This document shows positions 50,219-62,800 of a DNA stretch of 64,000 nt, in pieces (position 1 is the first letter of the stretch; every line of letters begins with the position of its first letter). Made by a program: the position numbers and the translations under genes. The notes under the pieces were generated by a model. That model did no database searches. It saw only the letters and a program-made list of their open reading frames with translations, and was not told the origin of the DNA. The stretch is from Strongylocentrotus purpuratus. Its lineage: Eukaryota > Echinodermata > Echinoidea > Camarodonta > Strongylocentrotidae. Location: NCBI RefSeq assembly GCF_000002235.5, contig NW_022145597.1:28846423-28910422 (forward strand). The letters are read 5' to 3'.

Positions 50219-51124
50219 GCAACGAAAACAGACACACTATAAATGCAATCTTGTATGGATTCCATGTGGACAGTGCCACGGATAAAGGAGGAAGCAAATA
50301 TCATGATCTCTGACTTAAATATTCTCAGATACATGTCTTGTTTTGCTGCTTTTTTTATTTCAGTATTTCTGAAATTTTTATCAAAATGATATTCCTACTG
50401 GAACTGGGATCAGATTAACTTTCAATGGAAATGTTCTTTTGTTATCAATTTAAGTTTGTAAGTACAATTTGAGGGTTCAGTAATACAAAGACGTAACTCC
50501 ATATTTTGTCAAAATGAGTATTTGATATCAAAATGTTCAGAAAAATGTGGGCTTTCCAGGAAACACAAAGCCTTAACTCCACCCAACACCCCATTGAAGT
50601 CGATGGTTAGTGAAACACAGACTAAAAGGGAAGGGGTGGGGATCAAAACATTTGCTTTTCTTCGAAATTATTCTTACGATATTCACCATGATATTCACCA
50701 TCTTGCATTAATCAAATGTTTAGTTGCACACATGTAAATAATCAGCACCCGACATGCTCTTAAACTACAGCTGATTACATGTATGTACACGTATACAAGA
50801 TCATGCACAAGAAGTTACTTTCCTTAATTTTGCTCTGTTGTAGACTTGTAGTGTATATTCACAATACTAATAAAGGAACAATAATTGAATAATGATTATT
50901 GCCACTGATCAGTTGCATAAGTAAATCTTGATTGTCAGATGAATATCTTGCAAACATTGTTGTACAATTAAACCTATTCACATGGAATAGTTAACCATAT
51001 CGATAGCAATTTTATGAAATTGAAATCTGAAGAACATCTAAAGACCAAATTCATGGATGTATAAACACAAGTTATTGCTTCTCTTTAATTTTCTATAATA
51101 TCAAATCAAATAATATGGTATTCT

Positions 51125-51283
51125 GGGCCCCTTTGCACAAAACTTACCATTGATGGTAACTTTGCCATCAACGGTAACTACCATGAAAACCTTGATTTTG
51201 ATTGGCTGTTGAGCCCTGTTACCATGATAGTTGCCATTGATAGTAAAGTTACCATCAATGGTAAGTTTTATGCAATGGGGCCC
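51125..51283. mobile_element. Foldback element, about 159 bp
   Basis: Nearly the whole element is an inverted repeat: GGGCCCCTTTGCACAAAACT, TACCATTGATGGTAAC on the left; GTTACCATCAATGGTAAG, TTTTATGCAATGGGGCCC on the right. The loop is near GATTGGCTGTTGAGCCC. Confidence 0.8.
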
Positions 51284-51345
51284 TGATTCTCCAAGCTATG
51301 CTGGACCCTACATCCCTTCTGCAGAATATAAGGACAGGGCATACC

Positions 51346-51485
51346 AGGGGGGCGACTCACAAAAATTGTCATCAATGACAAATGACAGTTTTTGTTATAA
51401 GCTACTGAAATCCTTGCTTCTGATTGGTTATCAGCACTGATTTTTGTATTTGTCATTAAAAAAAGGCTTTGTGAAACGGGTCCCT
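51346..51485. mobile_element. Foldback element, about 140 bp
   Basis: Left CGACTCACAAAAATTGTCAT and right CTTTGTGAAACGGGTCCC form weaker inverted ends. CTTCTGATTGGTTATCAGC in the loop resembles the loop of the neighbouring element at 51125-51283. Confidence 0.55.
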
Positions 51486-51582
51486 GAACTCTATAAATCC
51501 TCTAGGCGACGTCAGTCAGCAGACTTGTTGCATTATACAAGGGTTGCATGCATGAGAATGAGTTTATTATACGATCTATCCG

Positions 51583-52045
51583 CATGTCAGTTGGGGCTAT
51601 ATGCATCTTTCGTGTTTAGTTTGACGGCTTCGTATGATAGGTGCTTAAACAGCCGCAACAAGAGCGGATAGGTCCTGTAATGAATGAGTGAAAACATGCA
51701 TCATTTGTTTTATATAAAAACTCCTAGATCCTTGTTATTTGATGTAGAAAAGAAATATTTCCAGATTGTTTTGTGTCAATCGGCTACAAACAAACCCCTA
51801 ATTTACTAGGCTTACTTTAAGGCACATACAGAGAAAAGCACAAATTCTTCTATATGCATTTACAACTTTACATGCAGTGCTACAAAAATATAGGCCCACA
51901 CAACGTGGACTAACCTCTATGCCACTCCTGCCCATCGCATACTGAAAAATCATTGGATAGCAATAGAAACTTTTGCACGCTTTTCCATGAAAAAAACGTT
52001 AGATAGTCTCAGTAAATGAATCACACATAATCCTGTTTGACCAAT
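51583..52045 (+). repeat. Dispersed repeat of about 460 bp, copy 1
   Basis: Shares with 61100-61540 the stretches ATAGGTGC-TAAACAGCC, CAACAAGAGC, GTGAAAACATGCAT, AACTCCTAGATCCTTGTTAT, TTGATGTA, TTTTATATAA and CAGTAAATGAATCACA. No clear terminal repeats were seen. It lies just beyond the BIVM stop codon and may be part of its 3' UTR. Confidence 0.7.
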
Positions 52046-52218
52046 CATTTCATTAGGATCTAGGAGTAAGTTTTACAACATGTATTTTGCATGCTTTCAC
52101 CTCTCAAATCCACTTTGAACCACGATCTCCCAACACTACTATAACAAACAAACTCCAATGTTCTCTTACCGGGAATATTGACACGACTCATCTGTCATTC
52201 ATCCACAAATCTAGGCAC

Positions 52219-53350
52219 TCAGTTATTATCCGTCCCACCTGCAGTGTTAACTTTCTGTCTGTCAATGGAATCTATGATGGACACAAGATACTGGTCAATC
52301 AAATGTTTGGCCAGCTCGGACACCTCACCGTCCATCCCTCCTCCCTCCCTCAGGTCATCTGCATTAGCCAGGTCATCTACACCCATGCCTCTGAAGCCGG
52401 GCAAACCCATGACAGTTTCCCCTGGTGACGTGAAGCGATTGGCGTCCTGTCCTTCATAGTTGGTCTGTCCTAGCAACACCCAGTCTTCTTCTCTTTTCAT
52501 ATCAACACCAGGGTTGCTCTGTGACTGATTCATGGCTGTCTTCAATGCCTCTACTTCTGCATGTTCAGCTGGGCTTAGGCTGTGAGTGAAACGAGTGGAC
52601 ACGTTCTTGATGAATTCGTCCACTTGATCTGTCTCTTCCTTGAGCACCTGTCCAGACTGAAGATGATGCACAGTGGAATCTCCTGAAGTTACTGGCCATG
52701 TGAAGTCCACCTGATCTACATGGATGTTATCATCAAAGGGACCTTGGGGACTGGTTTCATCTCTATTAACAGAAATGTCTTTGTTTGTTTTCTGTTTCTT
52801 TGTTTTCTTGTTGCGAACAACTTTCTTTTTTGCCTCAGAACTCTTCACTCTGATCTCCTTATCCTCCTGCTTTACAACAGATGCCTTTGCCCTTCGTCTA
52901 CCAACCTGAGATTCACTTTTAGTCTTTTCAACAACTTCTGATCTACAGCTTCGGCCCTCACTGCTGTGGTCGCAACTCACAGTCTCAGAAGCAAAGTGCT
53001 CGATGATATCGCTACTGTCCGCTTTGCCAGTCTGCAGACATGGCACACTCCCTCCTGGAGCTGGACGCCCCACCATCCCCTCACTCTTACTCTCGCCAAC
53101 CTTACGTCCTGACATCCGAACGGAGCCAGACTTGCTACTCTTGCTGTTACTAAAAGTGTCCTTCATTGCACCCTCTTTCTTGCTCTTGGTTGGTTTGGTG
53201 AGAAAGCCGGCACTGCGACAGAAGGCCATGATACAGTGCAAGTTGCCACCGGTTCTCTTCGTCCTCCTCTGCTGCACTCCAAGCCGCAGTTTGCGGATGT
53301 TGAGATAGTCAGGGTTCTGGCAGTTCAGATCGGTGCTGATGTCCTCCCAT
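52219..53350 (-). CDS. BIVM: BIVM terminal exon with long C-terminal extension
   Basis: The first ~45 codons (WEDISTDLN...NLHCIMAF) are the conserved end of the BIVM core. The remaining ~330 residues are low in conservation and rich in Ser, Lys, Glu and Asp. They include a basic lysine-rich patch that looks like a nuclear localisation signal ([14 protein letters not shown], about residue 155 of the exon). Near the end is an acidic, partly structured stretch ([16 protein letters not shown]), followed by [19 protein letters not shown], which could form an amphipathic helix. The human protein has a much shorter tail after the core, so this extension appears lineage-specific. Confidence 0.88.
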
Positions 53351-56300
53351 CTGAAGGTGGAAAATCAGGGGAAAGATAGCATATAAATACGCAAGAAGAA
53401 GAGATTGGTGGTAATGACAGGCAATGATGAAAATCACCAGATCAAGGAAAAGAGGGGCTGAAGAGGTAACATGAAGGAGGATAGGATACTTGTTATCTTT
53501 ATAAATCCCTATCCCAGCATGCATAACAAAATTGATAAATGCCTCACATACTGTGTACTTAACCATCTGACCGTATAAAAATAGTTCAAAACTTCATATT
53601 TAAGAAATACAGCTATGGCCTCCTGCTATCTCAAGCCTTTTCAATCCCTCTGGGATTTATTAATCTTTGTATTGGATACGGTAGATTGAACGTTTTTCGA
53701 TTAAGCTGAACAAACAAGGACCAAACAAATGATGTACATTATCTAGTGTTCCTGCATGCTTACTTGAAACAGTGGATTCCTGGTTGCTTTCTACTAGGAT
53801 CACCGATCAGTATCCATGTCTCTACCTCATCAAGGTTTAAAGGATCCCTGCAGAAGTGAAAGAAAAACAGAGAGCATATTGGCTCAGTCATTAAACCATC
53901 TACATAAGGAACCAGAGAAAATGGGACTGAATCCAGCCCATGTGGATGATTCCAGTGAATGCTGTTTGTTAAAGAGGGTGTAAACTGACGAGGCTATGTG
54001 TCTTTCCCGTGGCCTGACTCGGGGCCAATCGGGTATAGTACAAGTACCGGCGCAACCGCAGCAATCACGCTCGTGCAACATACGCGAAACCGAAGCGTGA
54101 GGAGAACTTCAGTCTATTTCGCGAACGCTGACCATGTAGAGATTAAGTCGCTGACTACTGTTAATCACGTCCATTCATTTAGTTGTCCAAAAGGAGACGT
54201 AGATGGTATTCCCCTGTATTGGTCAGTTTACACTCCCTTTAATGGGCCCCTTCTCCTGTTCCAATGACACTGGTAAGTATACCAGTGTAAAAACACTCTC
54301 CTTCATATAGGACATTAAAGATGAAGTTGAGTTGTGGTCATGCGATTGCATTATGAAAGAAACGGTGTGGAACCGACCAGAAAAGGTTGATCATCTAGCA
54401 TATAAGAATGTGTGTGTATTGCAAGGTTCTGGAATCATCAAAATGATAAGAAATTTGGCCAAGTCTTGGTAAAGTTACAAACACTTGCACAGAAAGATGT
54501 ATATGAGACTACACGAACACGTGGCGTAAAAAGCCGGCCCCCGATTTTTACGATGTTACATGCATATTTAGAATATGAAGGCATTTGAAGAGCCATGCTT
54601 TTCAGGGAACATGTCTTAACTGATGTTCTTCGACACTTGCACAATAAGAATGAGTAATGCTCACAAATAATTTTTCACCTCTTCCCAGAACTCAACCTTC
54701 TCTTTAAATGGAGGTCCCTTGTGTAGGAGAGTTCATTCCTATGCATGACATGTAACCCACTCCAGTTTTAATAGAGAGCAAACCCCTGTGTATAGTTGTA
54801 GTACACTGCATAACAGGCAGAGACTCTGCAACTCTGACACTGATTATTATAAGGATTCTGTTTTGGGGGAAATAATGAACTTTCATTTGACATCACCCCC
54901 CAAACAAGTGCAAAACCTAAGCCTGAAAGTCAATAAAGTGACTGATTCAGTTCACTTTATGAGCTCTATAATATGAGGACTTTGCATTTAATTCTCAATG
55001 AAATTAAATGACTTGAAAGAATTTCATTCTCAATGAAATTAAATGACTTCACTTGATGAATGAATTTAATTGGAAATCTGATATTGAACATTGAAACATT
55101 AATAAGGTCTGATATTAAAGATAAACTTTAGTACTGGTAATGCGATTGCATTGTGAAAGAAAAGGTGTGGAAAGGATCAGAAACAGTTGATCATGTAGCA
55201 TGTAAGTATTGGTGTGCACTGCAAGGTTCTGGAGTCATCAAAATCATAATAAATTTGACCGAGTCTTGGTAAAGTAACAAGCACATACACAGAAAGCTAT
55301 GTATGGGACAACACGCATGGTGTCGGGGTTGGTACTACCTTGATTCCTTGTCTTTCTATGCTCATTACTCAGCCAGTATACATTTTCTTCCAAAATTGTT
55401 TGGCACATGTCATTTATTTGTAATCTTGAACATTCAGTGTAAGTTTCGTTTGATTCTGTGAGAAATAATTTTCTTTTTTTTACCAGTACTCAACCTTCTC
55501 TTTAAACATTGAAACATTAATCAAGTCTAATATTGAACACTGAAACATTAATAGCTTAATGTTTTAAGGTTCACGCTTTAAAAAAAAGTTTTTGTTATAC
55601 TTCTAGAAATTTAGAGGGGGTGATGTCTCGACTCTCTAGGCTGTCTTTTGTTCCTTGATACCGGTATATCTTTTTTGAGCAAGCAAAAATGTTAAAACCT
55701 AATTATACATGAAGTGAAAATGTAATTTTGTTAATAAATATACAATCTTAGAAATATAACTTGTGAGAGAAAAGGAAAATTCTTGAACTGGAACTATTGG
55801 TAATTTCAAATGTTCTTGGAAGAGCTGCAGCCCCCCTCCCCACCCCTTATACAGTCAAACCTGATTTAGCGACCACCTGTATAGAAAGACCACCTGTCTA
55901 CAAAGACCAAATTTTTTTGTTCCCCTTGAAAATGGTTTCTTATTGAAACATGTACCAAAGGAACCTGTACATAAAGACCACCTGCCTATGAAGATCACTT
56001 TTCTTGTCTCCCTTGTCTTTATAGATAGGTTTCACTGTATCTCACGGGTCTTTGACATCAATACTAACCTGTATGCATCTACAGCCTTCAGAGGCACATC
56101 TTCGTATCCAATGGGGCAGAAGTAGTGGTTATGGCAGTGGTATATGAAAGCCATGTTAGGATCCTATGGCAGAATTATGGTCAGAGTAGAAACAAAAAGT
56201 TCATCAATCATTCATCAATCGTTAATCAAACTAGATGGAATTCGACTGCGCGCAGTCGAAAATGATGCCTCCGTCATAGAGCAATTTTACAAACCAAAAC

Positions 56301-59300
56301 AGAAGAAATTTTTCGGATTCAAGTTCAATTGTAATCCATTGACAGGTTCTCAGAATATCGTGATTACAAGCAATTTCTCATATACATATATATATGACCC
56401 TTTAATCTTTGACCTCATGACCCTAAAATCTACTCAGTTCATTGGCTCTGCAAGATGTCCTGAGTTAAATAGTAATCCATCTGTCAGTTCTAATGAGAAT
56501 GCGTTCACAAGCTATTTTTGCATACATAATGAGCCCATGATCTTTGACCTTTGACCTTATGAACCAAGAATCTACTCAGTTCATTGGCTCTGCAAGTAAC
56601 ATACATGACCTAATTTTGGCAGGAATCCATCAATCGGTTCTTGAGATAACGCGATCACAAGCTGTTATTGCATACATAATGTGTGCTGTGGCCTTTGACC
56701 TTTGACCTCATGACCACTAAATCTAATCAGTTCATCGGCTCTGCAAGTAACATACATGACCTAAGTTTGGCAGCAATCCATCAATCGGTTCTTGAGATAA
56801 CGCGATCACAAGCTGTTTATGCATACATAATGAGCCCTGTGACCTTTGACCTTTAACCTCATGACCCCAAAATCTAATCAGTTCATTGGCTCTGCAAGAT
56901 ACATACATGACCAAAGTTTGGCAGGAATCCATTAATCGGTTCTTCAGATAACGCGATCACGAGCTGTTTTTGCATACCTGATGAGCCCTGTGACCTTTGA
57001 CCTTTGACCTCGTGACCCCAAAATCTAATCAGTTCATCGGCTCTGCAAGATACATACATGACCAAAGTTTGGCAGGAATCCATCAATCGGTTCTTCAGAT
57101 AACGCGATCACGAGCTTTTTTTGCATACCTAATGAGCCCTGTGACCTTTGACCTTTGACCTCGTGACCCCAAAATCTAATCAGTTCATCGGCTCTGCAAG
57201 ATACATACATGACCAAAGTTTGGCAGGAATCCATCGATCGGTTCTTCAGATAACGCGATCACAAGAACGGGACGTACGTACGTACAGACGTACAGACGTA
57301 CGTACGTATGTACGGACGGACAACCCGAAAACATAATGCCTCAGGCTACTTCGTAACGGAGGCATAAAAAGGTGGCATATATTTGTATACATGCCATGGA
57401 GACTCAGGGCACTCGAAGAATGAAACAAATTTTGTTCAGACCCCCTCCTCCGACCCCCCCCCCCCCCCCCCCCAGAAGTAGTGGTTATGGCAGTGGTATA
57501 TGAAAGCCATGTTAGGATCCTATGGCAAAATGGTGAGAGTAGAAACAAAAAAGTCATCAATCCTTAATCAATCATTTATAATCAATCATTTAAGGTTTAG
57601 ACCAGTTTTGGAAACGCCCCCCCTCTCAAAAAATGAAATGGAAGCTCTCATTACCAATCATGTGAAGAATATGTTTTGACTAATACGTGATGATACAAAT
57701 TTTGCTGTGAAACCGCCTACCCGTACTAATTTCATATCGATCCGGCCTGGATAGATATCGGGAATGCACTTCAGCATTGAACATTTGGTCATATATTTCT
57801 GCTAATCTGCCATCTAAACCTCTGAAGGCAATATTTAGACAATATTGAATGGATATTTTGCACCCAAAACCCTTGAACAGCAATTTTACCACTACCGGTC
57901 TTTACCTTTAATCTGAAAAGATTGCGTGAATTTGTATACATGCCCTGGAGACTCAGGGCTCTCCAAGAATAAAACAAATATTTTCAGACCCCCCCCCCCC
58001 CCCTGCACTTGCAGTTATCAAGTTAATAAGAACTGTCCATATTGTATATTTCTAAGCATTAATCACCATCTATACTTGTCGGAACAATAACTGAAAAGTA
58101 AATAGCAGAAGAAAAATATGATATTCCTTTATAGTAGAAATAAAATATGGATTTAAATCCCCCCAAGGAATTCTAGCGTCGTCTATCTAGATATTCAATT
58201 CCGAGGCGCATTTACCCCCGCTTTAGCCTAGCTGCCTTTACAGCGCTCCAGCATTTCAAGGAATTAATTCCTGCCAGGTACCCAATTACCTCACCTGGGT
58301 CGAGTGTGGCAAATGAAGATTAATGCCTTGCCAAAGGACATAAGTGCTGTGTCGGGGATCGAACCACGACCTTTGAATATCAAGTCAAGTGCTTAGCCTA
58401 CTTGACTACGACACTTCCATGTACACATACAACGTAAGTCTCAATGTTCATATCTTCGTACCCAAAGGGAATGATTTCTCTGCTAGATCTTCTATATAAC
58501 TACCAGAAAACTGGGGACCACTGCAAACCAAAAATAAAAGTGCACATCTTAAACCACACCGTATGTGTATTGTGTTTGTACAGACGTGTTTCAATCAGAT
58601 AAGATTATTTACGTCTGGGGACTGACATTTAAACGTCACCATACGAAAGACGCGACTCAGTTTCGAACCTGCGTCCTCGGCTGAATCAGTTTGCAACTTC
58701 CACTGATAGCTGGATTACAGGCCGCACGCCACAACGCCTACTTGAACATTTCAAGTGCTTTTATTGGAAATTGTCAAAAAATTTGAGAACACTGGGGTCC
58801 ATTAATTGTACTGACCTTCAACCCTTGTCGTAACAGATGTAAACCTTGGGCAGACGTTCTTCCCACTGTCCTACTCCTGCCATGGGGTTTGTACTGGAAG
58901 TATGCCCTTCCTCGCACTCTGTAGTGATCATTCAGCTGCTTGAACCACCTGTCAATGACAGTAAAGATAAACCATAGTTAGTAGCTAGATAATTGCACCA
59001 CATGACAGTAGAGATAAGTAGAGTAGAGATAGTTGTACCAGAGTAAGATTTCCTAGCATAATGAATTACGTACATGTACATATATTTTATTCTTTTACCA
59101 GATAAATATAAACCATAGCTAGTAGAGTAGCGATTGACTGATTGAAGGATTTTATTGAGTATTATCCATTCTCGCAGTCCAAAGACTGAATTGCAATGGT
59201 TACAACAGTTTACAATGTATATACATGATAAAAGCAATTATACAATAATATAAAAAATAATATCGCTAGTGACATAAAACATGCTTGCTTACAATATATT

Positions 59301-59844
59301 TTATATAGATAATTGCACCACATGACAGTAGAGAATATATTAGAGTAGAGATAGTTGTACCACAGTGAGATTCCTTGCATAATGAACTACATGTACATGT
59401 ATTTTATTGTTCTTTTACCAGAGCATTCCTGCAGCATTTTTATAGAAACTTATAAAGCTATTGCAATCCCTTGATGCTCTCATGTCTTTATTCTACTTTT
59501 ACACATGTTTCATGAGCTTTATGGGGAGAATCAAACACCAGTTACATGTATGATGAATACAATGAGTCATGAAATATGTTCAGTTTATACAGATTTAATA
59601 TGTATAAGGGGCAGAGAAAGACTAAACATTGTTTATATATATATATATATACATGACTGTGTAAAGCTTGACTGTGTAAAGCACCTATGAAATACAAAAG
59701 TAAAATCACATTCAACTTGTAAATGAATTGTGGAAAAAATAGCTACATGGAACAAAAGTCTGTAATACTCACTGAACCGTGCACAGAAATGAAAGGCATT
59801 ATGCATTAGGCATTTTATTTGGCGTTAAGGGTTCTTTATTCAAT

Positions 59845-59875
<31 letters not shown>

Positions 59876-62800
59876 TGTCTTGTTTACCCAGGGTAGCCTC
59901 ATCAGTATTTAAACTGTTCTCCCTGAGGGCCCTGCAATCATATTATTACCCCGGTCATCGGATTCAGGCTTACCCGCACACAATGTATGCACATTCTCCA
60001 CTCCCTGGGGAGAATTCAGCCAGGCGTCATTTTACAAGCGCATACTTGCTAATCTAGGCACATTAGCTTTCGCATCCTACTGGTACCCATTTAACACCTG
60101 GGTGGAGAGTGGCAAATGTAGATCAATGTCTTGCCAAAGGACATTAGCGCATATTTTGCGAATGAGGGTTCAATGCTATACTTACCTCATGAGGGTGGCA
60201 TTCCCTGTGAAAGGCCCAAAACGGATCTCACCGAAGGGTGGTTGGAACCCCAGGACGTTAAGGGCTTGCTCCTGGGTGATGGGGGGCATGGTGCCCCCTC
60301 CTAGGGTGCTGAACAGGTAGTTCCAGCAAGAAACCAAGGACGATAGGCCACATGACTTGCTGTACTGGGGTCTACTCACACAAAACCTGTCAAGAATTTG
60401 AAATTATATCAGGTGGTGTTTCGCAAAGACTAAAGATCGACTTTGGCAGGCCATTAATGCCACTGGTTGCTCTCACTATTGGTCTTTCAATTATGATCTT
60501 TAGATAATATTTTTAACTTCCATAATTAACTATCAAAAAAGGTAAATCGATCTGTAGATTTGTGACCACGATTTGTACGTCCCTTGATAAACCAATGCCA
60601 GGAATGGTTAGAGGAACTAGTGACATGAATGGCCTGCCATAGTTAAGTCAAACTTAAAGTCGATCTTAGTCTTTGTGAAACACCCCCCAGAGGTGCTCTC
60701 TAACATGATCATTTCAGTGGTGTGATGGCGGGAATCAGTCTGACAACTGTAGTGTATTGTGTCTATGGAATTTAGGGATTCAATACCATATCTAAAGAGC
60801 CAGAATCGTAATTTCCAAAGTTTGGGCCAAATCACTCAAGATAAAAATCTGTAGATTTTCTTTTAGGTAATGTTCACAATCACCACCATTATCAAAAAAT
60901 TCTCTATTATTCAAACTAAAGCCTATTTAGGTTTTCATCTATGATTTTCGCCTTCAATAAAGTACCCTCACTACCGTAAGCATTCTATTTGTATTCAACA
61001 TTGTATTTGGAATCTTTGATTTGCTTTGGTCAATTACAAAAACAAAAACAAAACAATTTTATTTAGGGAAGCATTCTACAATACAAGTTATACAATCCAG
61101 CTGCGCAGGAGTTGAGGCTGTGTGCACCTATCTCGCGAAGCCGTCAAGCTCAGTACGATAGGTGCATAAACAGCCTCAACAAGAGCAAATCTATCTTTTC
61201 ATGAACAAATGAAAACATGCATTATTGTTTTATATAACGAAACTCCTAGATCCTTGTTATTTGATGTACAAAGAATTCATTTCAAGATTGTTTCATGTCA
61301 TTGTATCGCTGACAAATAAATCCCAGGTTTAATAGGCTCACTTTTAATAGCGCGCACACAGAGATAAGCGCAAGTAGAGGCCTCTGCCCTCACACAGTAA
61401 AAGCCCACTAATCCTCTATGAGCACTGCTGCACATAATGTACCGGTACTTAAAAATTGTTGGATAGTACTGGAATCTATTGCATGTTTTAAAAAAAACAT
61501 GGGACAGTCTCCGTAAATGAATCACAAGTGAACATGTTTGGACAAATTACAATAATACACTGTTTCTTAGTTCTATTTTGTTCTCAATTGTTCTTAAATG
61601 TGTAAACTAAGTGTTTGTGACATTAATACAGTAATGTTAAAACATTTTCTAGGCAATGTACTATTATAATTATTATTACTTAGATCTTGTATTCAATACT
61701 GGGAGTACATCAGAATTCTTTCTGTGCAAAACATTCTCAAAGATTTCCAGAGATTAAAAAAAGAGAACTTACCATCTCTTTTGGTCCAAGCACTTTCTCT
61801 GTGCTAGGAGCTCAGGTGTTGTTGATACAGTTGGCGGGATATAGGCACTATCCATGCTACCTTTCGATGAACTTTTCCTTGATTTTGCCTTTGAGAGTTC
61901 TACAGAGAGACAACAAATGCAGAACTTACTAACCTCAATCAAGATCAGAGCTGCCCACCTTGTGCAACCAAAAAATGGAACCATGATGGCAAAAAAAAAA
62001 GGAATTTCAAGCAAAAAAAAAGGAATTCATTAAAACAAAACTTACATCCATGCGCTAAACACTTTAAAAGCAGAAATGTCCATTCCTCATGCTGTTTTTT
62101 CCATACAATCAGGTATTTTGGAGGTTATTTTGGTATTATCGGCATTTCATTCTTTTTGAGAATATTTTTCTCTTGAAGTATTTGTTCAAGTATGTTTTAA
62201 ACTTAGTTTTCTATTTATTTTGTGATCAAATCATCATTTTAGGGCAGTTGTTTGACGTGTGGTATGTAAAAAAAATAAATTAATTAAAAAAAAAATACAA
62301 CAAATTATTAAATTAATTTAAAAAAAATATTTTATCAAGAAAAAACATACTACTGTAATTTGGAGGAAAAAAACAGTAATGGTTGGCAGCTCTGCAAGAT
62401 GTCTTCAGAACTACAAGACAGCAGTTTATCATAGAGATGCCTCCTGTCACACAGAGTTGATCAACTATAGTACCCCTTGCATGAAATTCCGTCACAGAGG
62501 TAACGTAGTCAAGTGTGGATTGTCAATGGACTGTGGATCGCATGGTTTGCGTTTTGAGTCCTGTCACGGCATTAATGTCCTTTGCAAAGCAGTAATCTAC
62601 ATTTGCCACTCTCCAACAAGGTGTAGTAATAGGTACCTGGCAGGAAATTATTCCTTGAATGCTTGGAGTGCCTTAGGACAGCCAGGCTAAACCAGAGTAG
62701 TAACAGTACTGTGTATGTGCCTTAATTGAAGCATCCCCTAGGATGGATATGTGCACCATGTAAGTGAAGCGATTATCACTATTTTTTTAAACAAGCAAAT

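Noticed and set aside
52087..53308. Several open frames on the plus strand opposite the last BIVM exon
   Set aside because: They are shadows of the conserved minus-strand BIVM reading frame.
56732..57234. Repeated minus-strand open frames encoding near-identical 66-residue peptides
   Set aside because: They are translations of the 151-bp minisatellite units, whose period of nearly 151 bp breaks the frame each time; there are no splice or start signals.
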